A stretch of DNA of 64,000 bases from Pseudomonadales bacterium (GTDB lineage: Bacteria > Pseudomonadota > Gammaproteobacteria > Pseudomonadales > Azotimanducaceae), in NCBI GenBank assembly GCA_019634925.1, contig JAHCAL010000004.1:124001-188000 (forward strand), given 5' to 3'. This document shows positions 7,474 to 16,082 of this stretch, piece by piece. Numbering within the stretch: position 1 is the first letter of the stretch; every line of letters starts with the position of its first letter. A model generated the notes under the pieces. That model saw only the letters and a program-made list of their open reading frames with translations. It made no database searches and was not told the DNA's origin. The position numbers and the translations under genes were made by a program.

Positions 7474-8512
7474 GTGACGCGTCTGCTCGGCATCCGCCAC
7501 CCGATCGTGCTGGCGCAGATGACCCGGGTCTCGACGCCTGCCCTGGTGGCCGCCGTGAGCGAGGCCGGCGGCCTCGGCGTTCTCGCCACGACCACGCTGA
7601 GTGCCGACGCCATCCGCGAGATTCGACGACGCACCGATGCCCCCTTCGGGGTGGGCGTGCCCCTGCTGCTGCCGACGGGCAGGGAGAACGCGGAAGCTGC
7701 TCTGGCAGAGCGGGTGCCGGTGGTCGTGTTCTCGCTCGGCAACGGCGCCTGGCTGGTTCCGCGCGCCCGCGAGTACGGTGGCCGGATCATCGCGACGGTG
7801 ACCACGCCACGCCCGGGCGGCGGCACGGGCCGGATGCGATGCCGTGCAGGTCATCGGCAACGAGGGGGCCGGCCACGGCAGCGCCGTCGGCTCTCTGGTG
7901 CTCGTTCCGACCATCCGGGACGCCGTCTCCATTCCGATCATTGCCGCCGGCGGGTTCGGCGACGGCCGCGGCCTGGTCGCCGCCCTGGCACTCGGCGCCG
8001 GCGCGGTGGCCATGGGGACGCGGTTCGCCACGGCGGCCGAGAGCCCGTTGCACCCGGCAACCCTTCAGCGCGTGCTCGAGAAGTAGGCGGAAGACACCCT
8101 CTACACGGACCGTTTCGACGGCATGGACTACCGGGTGCTACGCACGCCGCGCACCGAACGCCTCGAACGCGAGCGAGGCGGGCTGATGGCAGCTCTGGCC
8201 GCGTCCCGGGAACTGGCACGCGACCTGGGTCTGCCCTGGCTGGGTCTGCTGGGACGCATTCTGCGCCGCGGTCCAAAGCATACGCTCCGGCTGGCGAGGA
8301 TGGGGGCTGCCCAGCGCGCCATCGAGGAGGGCGACCTGGAGCGCGGGGTTCAGCCCATCGGGCAGGTCCAGGGCCTCGTCCGGGACGCCCCGCCGGTTGC
8401 GGACATCCTCCGGCGCATGATGGAGGAGGCAGGCCGGGCAGCGGCTGGGATCGAGCAATGCATGGCTATCGGCGCGTCCCGGCGGACACCTCTGCGAAGG
8501 AGTGACTCATGA
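7474..8512 (+). pseudogene. Nitronate monooxygenase family, frameshift plus stop
   Basis: Frame 1 from GTG 7474 gives LLGIRHPIVLAQMTRVSTPA and LVAAVSEAGGLGVLATTTLS, the FMN-binding start of the 2-nitropropane dioxygenase family. Near 7820 the frame shifts by one, and CDAVQVIGNEGAGHG, IPIIAAGGFGDGRGL and GAVAMGTRFATAAESPLHPA continue the TIM barrel. A TAG at 8084-8086 then interrupts the frame, after which recognisable C-terminal sequence (RTPRTERLERERGG and beyond) runs to 8512. The last stop overlaps the next gene start (ATGA), showing the original operon layout. Two independent lesions make sequencing error less likely. Confidence 0.75.
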
Positions 8513-9069
8513 ACCGGTTCAGCGGAAAGGTCGTGGTCGTGACCGGTGCGGCCTCGGGCTTCGGAGAAGCCATCGCGCGGCGTTTCGCCGCCGAGGGCAC
8601 CAGCGTCTGCCTCTCGGACATCGACGTCGAGCGGCTCGCGGCCGAACTCGGCAGCGGCGAACGCCCGGTGGACTGCGCGCCAGCGGATTTGTCGCAGGAA
8701 GACGATGTGCCCAAGCTCATCGAAACAGACCGCACCACGTTCGGTGCCCTCGACGTGCTGGTCAACAATGCCGGCTATTCTCATGGCGCGGTGCTGACCT
8801 CGAGTCGCAGGCTCGCGCTGGAACTCGCAAGGCACAACATACGCGTCAACGCCGTGAACCCGGTGGCAGCGGCCACCGGGTTCATGAAGGGCTCCATGGG
8901 CGTGGATGAGCTCAGCGCCGATCAGCGCGCGGCACTGGTGAGCACCATTCCCCGGGGCCGGCTGGCAGAGCCGCGTGACGTCGCGGCCGCCGTGGCCTTT
9001 CTCGCCTCCGACGAGGCCGACATGATCACGGGAACGAGCATCGACGTCGACGGTGGGCGCAGCATCTGA
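8509..9069 (+). pseudogene. SDR with in-frame deletion of the catalytic centre
   Basis: The frame is open for 186 codons and has the Rossmann glycine motif (VTGAASGFG, residues about 12-20), NNAG at about 91-94 and the C-terminal RVNAVNP, LASDEADMITGTS and DVDGG. Usual SDRs are about 250 residues. Between NNAGYSHGAVLTSS and RRLALELARHNIRVNAVNP some 55-60 residues are missing, including the Ser and the YxxxK pair. Cofactor binding might survive but catalysis should not. It overlaps the broken nitronate monooxygenase by 4 nt and precedes an intact flavin monooxygenase. Confidence 0.75.
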
Positions 9070-9094
9070 CACGGAGCACGAAAACGAGGCGAAC

Positions 9095-10564
9095 ATGACG
9101 AAGACCACGGCTCGGCAGCAGGAACTCTCTTTTGCCATCATCGGCGGCGGGATGGCAGGCATTCTCAGCGCCATCAAGCTGCGTGACGCCGGCTACACCA
9201 ACTTCACGATCTACGAGAAAGCGGACCGGCTGGGAGGCACCTGGCGCGAGAACTGCTACCCGGGCATTTCCTGCGACGTGCCATCCCATTCCTACTGCTA
9301 CGACTTCGAGCCGAATCCGGAGTGGTCGCACACCTGCGCGCCGGGCGGCGAGATCCTCGAGTATTTCGAGACGGTCGCGGAGAAGTACGGCGTGACGGAC
9401 AAGGTGGTGCTGGGCGCCGAGGTCTGCCGGATCGTCTTCGCCGACGGCAGGTGGCATCTCGAGTGTAAGGACGGTCGTAAGGACGTGGTGGATCTCGTCG
9501 TGGCCGCGACCGGCGTTTTGCACCATCCCCGGTACCCGGACATTCCCGGGCTCGACGCGTTCGCGGGCCCCTGCTTTCATACCGCGCGCTGGGATCACTC
9601 GGTTCCGCTCGAGGGCAAGCGCGTCGGCATCATCGGCACGGGCTCGACCGCGATTCAGGTGGTCGGCGCGATTACCGGAAAGGTGGGCCAGCTTACCCAG
9701 TTCCAGCGCACAGCCCAATGGATCATGCCGCGCCCGAACCCGGCCTACACCGAGGAGGAGAAAGCGGAGTTCCGGCGCAACCCGGATGCCATGCGCAGGA
9801 TCCGGGCCGAACAGATGGAAATCTTCGAGCATGGCTTCTCATCTGCCGTGGTGGGCGAGAATCCCGAGGCGCTCCGTGCCATCGAGGCGCTGACGCTGGC
9901 AAACCTCGAAGACAACATCAAAGACCCCGTGCTGCGTGAGAAGCTCCGTCCGGACTATAAGGCGGCTTGCAAGCGGCTGATCATGTCCGACAACTACTAC
10001 GAGGCCATTCAGCGGCCGAACGCAGAGCTGGTCACGGACACCATCGACCGAATCGAGCCCGCTGGCGTGCGCACCGCAAGCGGGCGGCTGCACGAGCTTG
10101 ACGTTCTGGTGCTGGCCACGGGCTTCAAAGTCGACCAGTTCCTGCGGCCCATCGAGGTGATCGGCTACGAGGGCGTCACCCTGGAGCAGGCGTGGATCGA
10201 GCGTCCATCAGCCTATCTCTCGGTATGCGTGCCCGGCTTTCCGAACCTGGTCATGCTCAACGGACCCAACGGCCCCGTCGGCAATTTCTCGCTCATCGAC
10301 GTCGCAGACATTCAGCTCGCGTATTTTTTCCAGCTCGTGGCGCGCGTGCGCGAGGGGGAATTCCGGCAATTCTCCGCCACCCCCGAGGCGGCGGAGCGGT
10401 TCGAAGCCGAACGGGTCGAAGCCACCAGGAAGACCGTATGGGTCTCCGGCTGCAGCAGCTGGTATCTCGATGATCGGGGCGTCCCAGCCGCGTGGCCCTG
10501 GTCGATGCAGCGCTTCCGGGAAGTGATGAGGTCACCCGACCTGAAGGACTTCGCGGTGGCCTGA
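9095..10564 (+). CDS. Flavin-containing (Baeyer-Villiger-type) monooxygenase
   Basis: 489 residues from ATG 9095, with GAGG about seven bases upstream; the frame extends upstream to 9053 into the previous gene. Two dinucleotide folds are visible: IIGGGMAG at about 15-22 for FAD and GIIGTGSTA at about 178-186 for NADPH. Between them FAGPCFHTARWD at 156-167 matches the Baeyer-Villiger fingerprint FxGxxxHxxxW[P/D]. GTWRENCYPGISCDVPSHSY is the usual FAD-side loop. It should insert one oxygen next to a carbonyl, or oxidise a heteroatom, using O2 and NADPH. It is the only fully intact oxygenase in the 6.5-10.6 kb operon. Confidence 0.88.
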   Translation: MTKTTARQQELSFAIIGGGMAGILSAIKLRDAGYTNFTIYEKADRLGGTWRENCYPGISCDVPSHSYCYDFEPNPEWSHTCAPGGEILEYFETVAEKYGVTDKVVLGAEVCRIVFADGRWHLECKDGRKDVVDLVVAATGVLHHPRYPDIPGLDAFAGPCFHTARWDHSVPLEGKRVGIIGTGSTAIQVVGAITGKVGQLTQFQRTAQWIMPRPNPAYTEEEKAEFRRNPDAMRRIRAEQMEIFEHGFSSAVVGENPEALRAIEALTLANLEDNIKDPVLREKLRPDYKAACKRLIMSDNYYEAIQRPNAELVTDTIDRIEPAGVRTASGRLHELDVLVLATGFKVDQFLRPIEVIGYEGVTLEQAWIERPSAYLSVCVPGFPNLVMLNGPNGPVGNFSLIDVADIQLAYFFQLVARVREGEFRQFSATPEAAERFEAERVEATRKTVWVSGCSSWYLDDRGVPAAWPWSMQRFREVMRSPDLKDFAVA

Positions 10565-10566
10565 GG

Positions 10567-11211
10567 CTACCCCGGGTCCTCGATCGTGTACTCGAAGCGG
10601 AAGTCGCCTCTCGACATCACGAGTCGGTGACGAGGCCCCGGCACGTCGGCATCCCATGCCTTGTAGCCGGCGTCACCGTGCCACATCGAGACGGGAACGC
10701 CGTCGGCCCGCTTGCCCACGTGGGTCTCATAGAACCTCGGACCTGACGACCGTAAGCGCTCGAGCAGAGCCGTGACGGAGCGCTCGGCGGACAGATGATG
10801 CAGGGTCACCCACGTCGGCGGCGCCAGATCGATCTCCCCGGCAGCATGCCGTGCCAGCGCCCCTGCAGGCGAGAGCCACGCATGATCGCGTATCTCGCCG
10901 CCGTCCACCGTAATCGCCTGATTATCGGCACGCGCCGCGAAGAACCAGGTGGCGAAGCGCCGCGGCGCGATGGGCGGCGGTGTCCAATGCGCGAACCAAA
11001 CGAACCCTTGCGGGCGACAGACCACGCCAGCCTCTTCCGCCGCCTCGCGAACGGCGGCATTGCGCGCAGCCAGCTCGGGATCGCCGCTCGGCGGGTAGTC
11101 GGGCGGATCGATGTGCCCGCCTGGAAACACCCACATACCGCCGAACGCCACCTCGGAGGTCCGGTGCAACATCAGCACCTGCACTTCCGGGGCCTCACGC
11201 AGCAGCACCAC
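10567..11211 (-). CDS. NUDIX hydrolase family protein
   Basis: 214 residues. The Nudix box is GGHIDPP...ELAARNAAVREAAEEAGV at about residues 31-62, with the REx2EE core intact and an insertion between the first glycine and the helix, as in RDD/acyl-CoA-type NUDIX proteins (NUDT19-like). The likely role is hydrolysis of a nucleoside diphosphate derivative such as CoA or NADH. No good ribosome binding site precedes the GTG at 11211, and an in-frame stop lies about 80 bases upstream, so the 5' end may be slightly truncated. It is last in a minus-strand group with a CMD-family gene and a Rieske oxygenase. Confidence 0.75.
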   Translation of the reverse strand: MVLLREAPEVQVLMLHRTSEVAFGGMWVFPGGHIDPPDYPPSGDPELAARNAAVREAAEEAGVVCRPQGFVWFAHWTPPPIAPRRFATWFFAARADNQAITVDGGEIRDHAWLSPAGALARHAAGEIDLAPPTWVTLHHLSAERSVTALLERLRSSGPRFYETHVGKRADGVPVSMWHGDAGYKAWDADVPGPRHRLVMSRGDFRFEYTIEDPG

Positions 11212-11306
11212 GGTGGCCGCCGGGGGATCGGCTCGTTGCCGGTCATCGTGAGGAGGCAGCGCTGCTGCCGCTGTGACCCGATTCGGCCCCTACGCCCCGC
11301 ACACGC

Positions 11307-11663
11307 TCAGCCGTCATCATGCTCGTCGAACACTTCGCGGGCAATACGCATGCCTTCCACGGCGACCGGAAAGCCTCCATAGATGGCCATGTGCATGATC
11401 ACTTCCGAGACCTCCGCCCGGCTGAGCCCGTTGTGCAGACCCCGGCCGATGTGCAGCTTCAGCTCGTTCGGCCGGTGCAGCGCACACAGCGCAGCAATGG
11501 TGATCAGACTCCGCTCGCGTGTCGCCAGCCCCGGCCGTGACCATACGCCCTCCGGCAGCACCGTCTCGATGATGAAGCGGCCCCAGTCGTCGCGGATCTC
11601 CTCCGGCGCCGGCAGCTGCTCGGTGATGGCTCGCGCCAGCTTACTCTTCTCTTCCTCTGTCAT
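11307..11663 (-). CDS. Carboxymuconolactone decarboxylase (CMD) family protein
   Basis: 118 residues, all-helical CMD/AhpD-like fold: LATRERSLITIAALCALHRPNELKLHIGRGLHNGLSRAEVSEVIMHMAIYGGFP. The E...H...G layout is that of gamma-carboxymuconolactone decarboxylase, and no CxxC redox pair of the AhpD branch is present. AGGAG lies six bases upstream of the ATG. Its start lies inside the 3' end of the Rieske oxygenase gene (23-nt overlap), so the two are cotranscribed. It could decarboxylate a lactone formed after ring cleavage; the true substrate is unknown. Confidence 0.82.
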   Translation of the reverse strand: MTEEEKSKLARAITEQLPAPEEIRDDWGRFIIETVLPEGVWSRPGLATRERSLITIAALCALHRPNELKLHIGRGLHNGLSRAEVSEVIMHMAIYGGFPVAVEGMRIAREVFDEHDDG

Positions 11664-12819
11664 CGCGTTCTCCTATGGAATTCCTAAGTGCGTCGTGCAG
11701 CATCCGGTGAAAGTGTTGAAGGGCAGGCTCGTTTCGTCCGAACAAGAGATGATCGTTCCGGACCGAAAAGTCCCGCTGCATGTCTGCGGCCAGCGGAAAA
11801 TCCTCTTCCAGCACGGTGGCCATCAACAGATCCAGGTTCTTCCGCCAGTGGCGGACGGCAGACTCGCTGCAGGCGGGCTCCGGCGTGTACAACGACACGT
11901 GCATGCGCGAGGCGTCCGGAGAAGCACCCGGATAGACCCGCCACGTCTCCAGATGATCGCCCTGCATGATGAAGACCGTGTTCGGGAAGATCACGTATAC
12001 CATGGCGCTGTGACGCACCAGATCCCACTCGCACTCCGGCTGCGTGCGCAGCTGCTCGATGCTGCGCCGGGCGGCGATCATGCGCAAATGGCGGCCCATC
12101 GGCGTGAACGTGCTGAGGTTGCTGTGGAGGATCGGCGCGATGGTGCTCCGGTGCAGCGTGCCGAGGTGATAGGTCTCGAGGAAAGTATCCACCACGAGCT
12201 TCCAGTTGAGCGGCTGCTCCAGCACGCGCGTCTCGAAGTGGTGATAGCCCTCGAGGCCGAATTGCGCCAGGTCGTCCCCCACCTCTTCCAGAAAGCGGTC
12301 CGCGTCCAGCTCGACGCCCGGTTCCGGCACCGCGAAGATCAGGCCGTGAATCTCCCGGACGGGCAAGGGCACCAGCCCCAGACACCCGGTGTCGATCTCC
12401 TCGAACCCGCGCTCGAAGGGAACGGCCAGCAGCCTTCCGGAGTCCGCGGCGTATGTCCACGCATGATAGGGGCAGGTCAGACGCTCTGGCGACGAGCCCC
12501 GGCCATTAAGCAGACGGGCGCCTCGATGGCTGCACACGTTGCGCCAGGCCGCGACAGAGCCATCCTCGCAGCGCCGCACGACGATGGGCATTCCGGAGAA
12601 GTCGTCGCACAGGTAGTCGCCGGGGCGCGGCAGTTCGCAACCAAGGGCGATCAGTAGTGCTAGGCGGCGGAACAAAACCGCCCGCTCGCAGGCCGCCAGA
12701 TCGTGGCAGACGTAATCGGCCACCGGCTGGGTCATCACGCTCGGCGCCAGATCCGTCGTGCGCCGATCCATCAGCTCGAACAGGCGCTTCGCCTGGCTCA
12801 CCTGGATGTCGTGTTTCAC
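11641..12819 (-). CDS. Rieske non-haem iron oxygenase, alpha-type subunit
   Basis: 392 residues from GTG 12819 (GAGG upstream). The Rieske cluster ligands are C96-S-H98 and C116-P-Y-H119, 17 residues between the pairs. The mononuclear iron site is NWKLVVDTFLETYHLGTLH at about 205-223, with H218 and H223. The C-terminal half follows the helix-grip fold of aromatic ring oxygenases. No beta subunit, ferredoxin or reductase is adjacent, so it is either a homotrimeric alpha-only oxygenase or borrows electron carriers. It is translated together with the CMD-family gene. Confidence 0.88.
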   Translation of the reverse strand: MKHDIQVSQAKRLFELMDRRTTDLAPSVMTQPVADYVCHDLAACERAVLFRRLALLIALGCELPRPGDYLCDDFSGMPIVVRRCEDGSVAAWRNVCSHRGARLLNGRGSSPERLTCPYHAWTYAADSGRLLAVPFERGFEEIDTGCLGLVPLPVREIHGLIFAVPEPGVELDADRFLEEVGDDLAQFGLEGYHHFETRVLEQPLNWKLVVDTFLETYHLGTLHRSTIAPILHSNLSTFTPMGRHLRMIAARRSIEQLRTQPECEWDLVRHSAMVYVIFPNTVFIMQGDHLETWRVYPGASPDASRMHVSLYTPEPACSESAVRHWRKNLDLLMATVLEEDFPLAADMQRDFSVRNDHLLFGRNEPALQHFHRMLHDALRNSIGERDDRGREE

Positions 12820-12851
12820 CGTTTCATGTCCTCGTCGTTGAGCGCCATGAT

Positions 12852-12865
12852 GTACGCGGGCTTAC
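12852..12865. promoter_or_regulatory. 14-bp dyad of the shared operator type
   Basis: GTACGCGGGCTTAC matches the GTA-N8-TAC core (consensus GTAAG-N4-CTTAC on the other strand, one mismatch). It lies 33 bp upstream of the Rieske oxygenase start in the divergent gap to the DUF35 gene. A 10-bp tandem duplication, ACAGCTGGCC twice, follows at 12875-12894. Confidence 0.5.
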
Positions 12866-13022
12866 GAAATGACAACAGCTGGCCACAGCTGGCCACCTTG
12901 CGCGGGCAGTCAGCTTGTGGGGACGATTGTGGGGCTGAAAGAGAGGGAGATTCTGAAATGAGGTGACTGACATTTGCAGACCTGTTAGTTTCTGTAAGCA
13001 TACGAACAACAACCGCCCATCG

Positions 13023-13453
13023 ATGCCAAACCGTGTCGCGCTCGAAGACGGCTACCTGGTGTTCTCGGAAGACGGCATACGCCTGCTCGGATCCTACAGC
13101 CCGGCCGCAGACGTCACTTTCTTTCCCACCCGCAAACGTTGCCCCATTACCGAGGAGCCCGTCCACACCGTCGAGCTCTCGCGGGAAGGCACGCTGTACG
13201 CCTGGTCGTTCATTCACATGCCCAGGATGGGCAGCATGGATTCGACCCCGGCGGCGGGTATGCGGTGGGGCAGATCGACCTGCCGGAAGGCGTACGCGTG
13301 CAGACGCGGATCGACGGCGGGCCGGAGGACTTCGAGGTCGGTATGCCGATGCGGCTGGAAGCCGACGTGGTCGCGACCGATGAAGACGGCACGGAATATT
13401 GCGGCTTCAAGTTCGTTCCCCAGAGTACGTCGAGCACAAGGAGCACGCCGTGA
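13023..13453 (+). pseudogene. DUF35 OB-fold protein split by a frameshift
   Basis: The first frame from ATG 13023 reads MPNRVALEDGYLVFSEDG, then TFFPTRKRCPITEEPVHTVE and GTLYAWSFIHMPRMGSM. At about 13235 the frame must change to continue GFDPGGGYAVGQIDLPEG, then FEVGMPMRLEADVVATDEDG and EYCGFKFVPQ. The two halves together make a complete acyl-CoA-associated OB-fold (DUF35) protein of about 142 residues. The zinc-ribbon cysteines are largely absent in this member. The stop overlaps the GTG start of the thiolase-like gene (GTGA). The single-base lesion could be a true mutation or a sequencing error. Confidence 0.7.
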
Positions 13454-14610
13454 ACCGGGAAGTCTACGTCATCGGAGTCGGCATGCACCCCTTTACCAAA
13501 GGCTACGTGCCGCTTAGAGACATGTACTTCACCGCAGGCGTCGGCGCCCTCGAAGACGCGGGTCTGAAGTTCCGCGACATCGGCTGCTTGTACAACGGCT
13601 ACATCGGCGGCGGGATGATGGAAGGTGTCGGCTACGCGAAGGATCTGGGCATGACTGGCCTCCCTGTGGTCCACGTAGAAAATGCCTCGGCCACCGGCTC
13701 GTCGGCGTTTCGCGAGGCCGTCTGGGCCGTCTCCGGCGGCGCGGCCGACGTGGCGATGGCCATGGGGTTCGACGACATGGCCCGCATTGGCATGCCTCGG
13801 CGCAAGCCGCCGCCGGGGCGGAAGAAGGCGGTGCCGGGGTTCGAAAACATCCTGCTGCCGGCAGGCTTCTTCGCCATGTGGGCGGTGCGCCGCATGCACG
13901 AGGCGGGCACCACGGTGGAGACCTTTGCGGCCATCGCCGCCAAGAACTGGAACCACGCCCGTCATAATCCCATGGCGCAGCGCCGCGCCGACCACGAGAT
14001 CACCGTGGAAGAGGTCCTGGCAGCACCCATGGTCGCCTACCCGCACACGGCGATGATGGCGTGCACCAGCGGCGCCGGCGCCGCCTGCGCCATCGTCGCC
14101 ACGCGGGAGTGGGCCAAGCGGCTGGCCAGCGGCCGGCCCCTGGTCAAGGTGGTCGCCTCTCAGCTGCAGTCGGAGGTCTACTCCCAGGGCCACGTCTTCC
14201 TCGGAGCCGTCGTTGGCCCTGCGAGCTCCACCGAACGCACGGCGCAGCTCGCGTACGAGGAGGCCGGATTGGGGCCGAAAGACCTCAGCCTCGTCCATGT
14301 CCACGACGCCTTCCCCATCGAGGAGCTGATGTACTACGAGCTGCTCGGCATCTGCGGGCCGGGCGAAGGGGACCGCCTCGTTCACGATGGCGACACGGCG
14401 ATCGGTGGACGCATCCCGTTCTCCACCGACGGCGGCCTCACTGCTCGCGGCCATCCTGGGAGGCCCACGGGCCTCGCTCAGGTCTGGGATGCGACTCGGC
14501 AGCTACGCGGCGAGCAAGGCCCGTTTCAGGTGCCGGGCGCGAGGAACGCGCTGGTGCACATGATGGGCGCCGGGTCCGTATGCGCCATCCATATCCTGCA
14601 GCGCGAGTGA
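13450..14610 (+). CDS. Thiolase-like protein (SCP2/lipid-transfer type), catalytic Cys replaced by Ser
   Basis: 386 residues from GTG 13450, which overlaps the DUF35 stop. It has the thiolase N-domain (YVIGVGMHPFTKG), the region VVHVENASATGSSAFREAVW, and the C-domain motifs VHVHDAFPIEELMYYE and GLTARGHP. The nucleophile loop reads NASATGSS where thiolases have NACA(T/S)GSS, so the acyl-accepting Cys is a Ser (codon TCG). Family members that partner DUF35 proteins, such as Ltp2 with ChsH2-DUF35, are retro-aldolases that do not use that Cys. A C-C bond-cleaving aldolase is therefore as likely as a thiolase. Confidence 0.8.
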   Translation: MNREVYVIGVGMHPFTKGYVPLRDMYFTAGVGALEDAGLKFRDIGCLYNGYIGGGMMEGVGYAKDLGMTGLPVVHVENASATGSSAFREAVWAVSGGAADVAMAMGFDDMARIGMPRRKPPPGRKKAVPGFENILLPAGFFAMWAVRRMHEAGTTVETFAAIAAKNWNHARHNPMAQRRADHEITVEEVLAAPMVAYPHTAMMACTSGAGAACAIVATREWAKRLASGRPLVKVVASQLQSEVYSQGHVFLGAVVGPASSTERTAQLAYEEAGLGPKDLSLVHVHDAFPIEELMYYELLGICGPGEGDRLVHDGDTAIGGRIPFSTDGGLTARGHPGRPTGLAQVWDATRQLRGEQGPFQVPGARNALVHMMGAGSVCAIHILQRE

Positions 14611-14614
14611 CGAC

Positions 14615-15694
14615 TCAGAAGGCGATGACCTGCCGCGCGACCTCCCCGGTCTTGAGGGCTTCCATGCCGTCGTTGATCTTCTCCAGCGAAATGCGTCGCG
14701 AGATGAGCGGATCGAGCATCAGCTTTCCGGACAGGTAGAAATCGACGTATCGCGGCATGTCGATGCGGAAGCGGTTGGAACCCATCATGGAGCCCTGCAG
14801 CTTCTTCTCCTGCAGCAGATCCATACCGCGGATCTCGATCGCCTGATCAGCAGGCACCATGCCAATTACCGTGGCCGTCCCTCCGATGGCCAGCATGCGC
14901 CAAGCCTGTTCGCAGGTTATTTTGAGGCCAATGGCCTCGAACGAGTAATCGACGCCGCCTCCGGTCAGCGCCACGACCTGCTCGACCGGATCGCCGTCGC
15001 TCGCGTTCACCGTGTCGGTGGCGCCGAACTGCCGTGCTAGCTCGAGCTTCGATGGCACCCGGTCCACGGCGATGATGCGTCCCGCCCCGGCAATGGCCGC
15101 GCCGTTGATCGCACTCAGGCCCACGCCGCCGCAGCCGATCACGGCCACTGTAGAGCCTGCCTCGACAGCGGCGGTGCGCAAGACTGCGCCAGCGCCCGTG
15201 GTCACCCCGCAACCGATGAGCGCGGCCCGGTCGAGCGGCATGTCGTCGCGTATTTTCACCACCGCGTTCTCGTGCACCAGCATCTCTTCGGCGTACGACG
15301 ACAGGTGCGCGAACTGCGCGACCGGCTCGCCGTTGATGGACAGGCGCGGCCTTTCCCCGGACCTGCGGGCCGTGGCCCGTCCTCCGCACCGGTTCGGATG
15401 GCCGGAAAGGCAGTGATTGCAATGTCCGCAGAACACCGAAAGGCAAGTGATCACATGATCGCCTGGCTTCACGTACTCGACGTCGGCCCCCACCTCCTCG
15501 ACGATGCCCGCGGATTCGTGTCCGAGCACCGCCGGCACCCGGAACGGAAAAATGCCCTCCACGAAATGCAGATCGCTGTGGCAGATGCCGGCAAAGTGCG
15601 TGCGAACCCGGATCTCTCTGGGCTGTGGAGCGTCAAGGTCCACGTCTTCTATGGTCATGGGCCTATTTGGGCCTCGGAACACGGCAGCCTTCAT
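14615..15694 (-). CDS. Zinc-dependent alcohol dehydrogenase (MDR family)
   Basis: 359 residues, close to the family norm. Catalytic zinc ligands are C38-H39 and H59-E60 (AGICHSDLHF, LGHESAG) plus the later GCGV; the structural zinc has four Cys at 89, 92, 95 and 103 (CGHCNHC...NRC). The NAD site is VIGCGGVGLS with an acidic D (IAVDR) that favours NAD over NADP. It resembles class III and mycobacterial NDMA-type alcohol dehydrogenases. AGGGAG precedes the ATG. It is divergent from the SDR/CoA-transferase/LLM operon, with tandem dyads between them, and would oxidise an alcohol formed by the oxygenases. Confidence 0.87.
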   Translation of the reverse strand: MKAAVFRGPNRPMTIEDVDLDAPQPREIRVRTHFAGICHSDLHFVEGIFPFRVPAVLGHESAGIVEEVGADVEYVKPGDHVITCLSVFCGHCNHCLSGHPNRCGGRATARRSGERPRLSINGEPVAQFAHLSSYAEEMLVHENAVVKIRDDMPLDRAALIGCGVTTGAGAVLRTAAVEAGSTVAVIGCGGVGLSAINGAAIAGAGRIIAVDRVPSKLELARQFGATDTVNASDGDPVEQVVALTGGGVDYSFEAIGLKITCEQAWRMLAIGGTATVIGMVPADQAIEIRGMDLLQEKKLQGSMMGSNRFRIDMPRYVDFYLSGKLMLDPLISRRISLEKINDGMEALKTGEVARQVIAF

Positions 15695-15814
15695 GCTGAA
15701 CTCTCCCTTGCTTACATGCGCCCGGTTCGGTCCTTCCTGTCCCGCGCGACTGAGTCACGTTGACCTGAACGCGATCACCATCGGCGCTGGCCGATTCGAG
15801 TTAGCATAAAGTGC

Positions 15815-15839
15815 TGTACGTAGACGTACAATACGTTAC
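15815..15839. promoter_or_regulatory. Two overlapping 14-bp dyads of the shared operator type
   Basis: TGTACGT-AG-ACGTACA (15815-15830) is a perfect palindrome that contains GTACGTAGACGTAC. A second match, GTACAATACGTTAC at 15826-15839, shares its last four bases, so the sites are offset by 10 bp. Both fit GTA-N8-TAC. They are in the divergent region between the alcohol dehydrogenase and the SDR operon. Two dimers bound one helical turn apart is a known TetR-family arrangement. Confidence 0.55.
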
Positions 15840-16082
15840 GTTACTAGGATCAACTCGGACCACCTTGGAGAGGAGAGGGTTCCAATGAGCGTCGATAGCT
15901 CCAGGTTCTGCGGGAAGGCGAAGCGGAACTCTTCCGCCGCGCGGCGGGTGTCACGGCGCTGCGTAACTACGGGCTGGAGCTCAGCTACAAGATGGGCAAT
16001 TACTGAGACTGAGAACATGCGTGGATGCGCAGTGCACCCACGCGTCTACGGCCAGTATTTGCGGCCGGACGGTGGTTGACCA
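15840..16082 (+). other. Intergenic stretch with a short relic ORF
   Basis: No complete gene is seen. After a GGAGAGGAG at about 15869-15877 one plus frame reads VLREGEAELFRRAAGVTALRN and YGLELSYKMGNY then stop (up to about 16007). It has ordinary coding character but no identifiable family, and looks like the tail of a lost gene. The rest is the leader of the SDR gene. Confidence 0.35.

Noticed and set aside
12875..12894. Tandem ACAGCTGGCC repeat as a CRISPR or iteron array
   Set aside because: Only two units of 10 bp without spacers; too small for an array or an origin.
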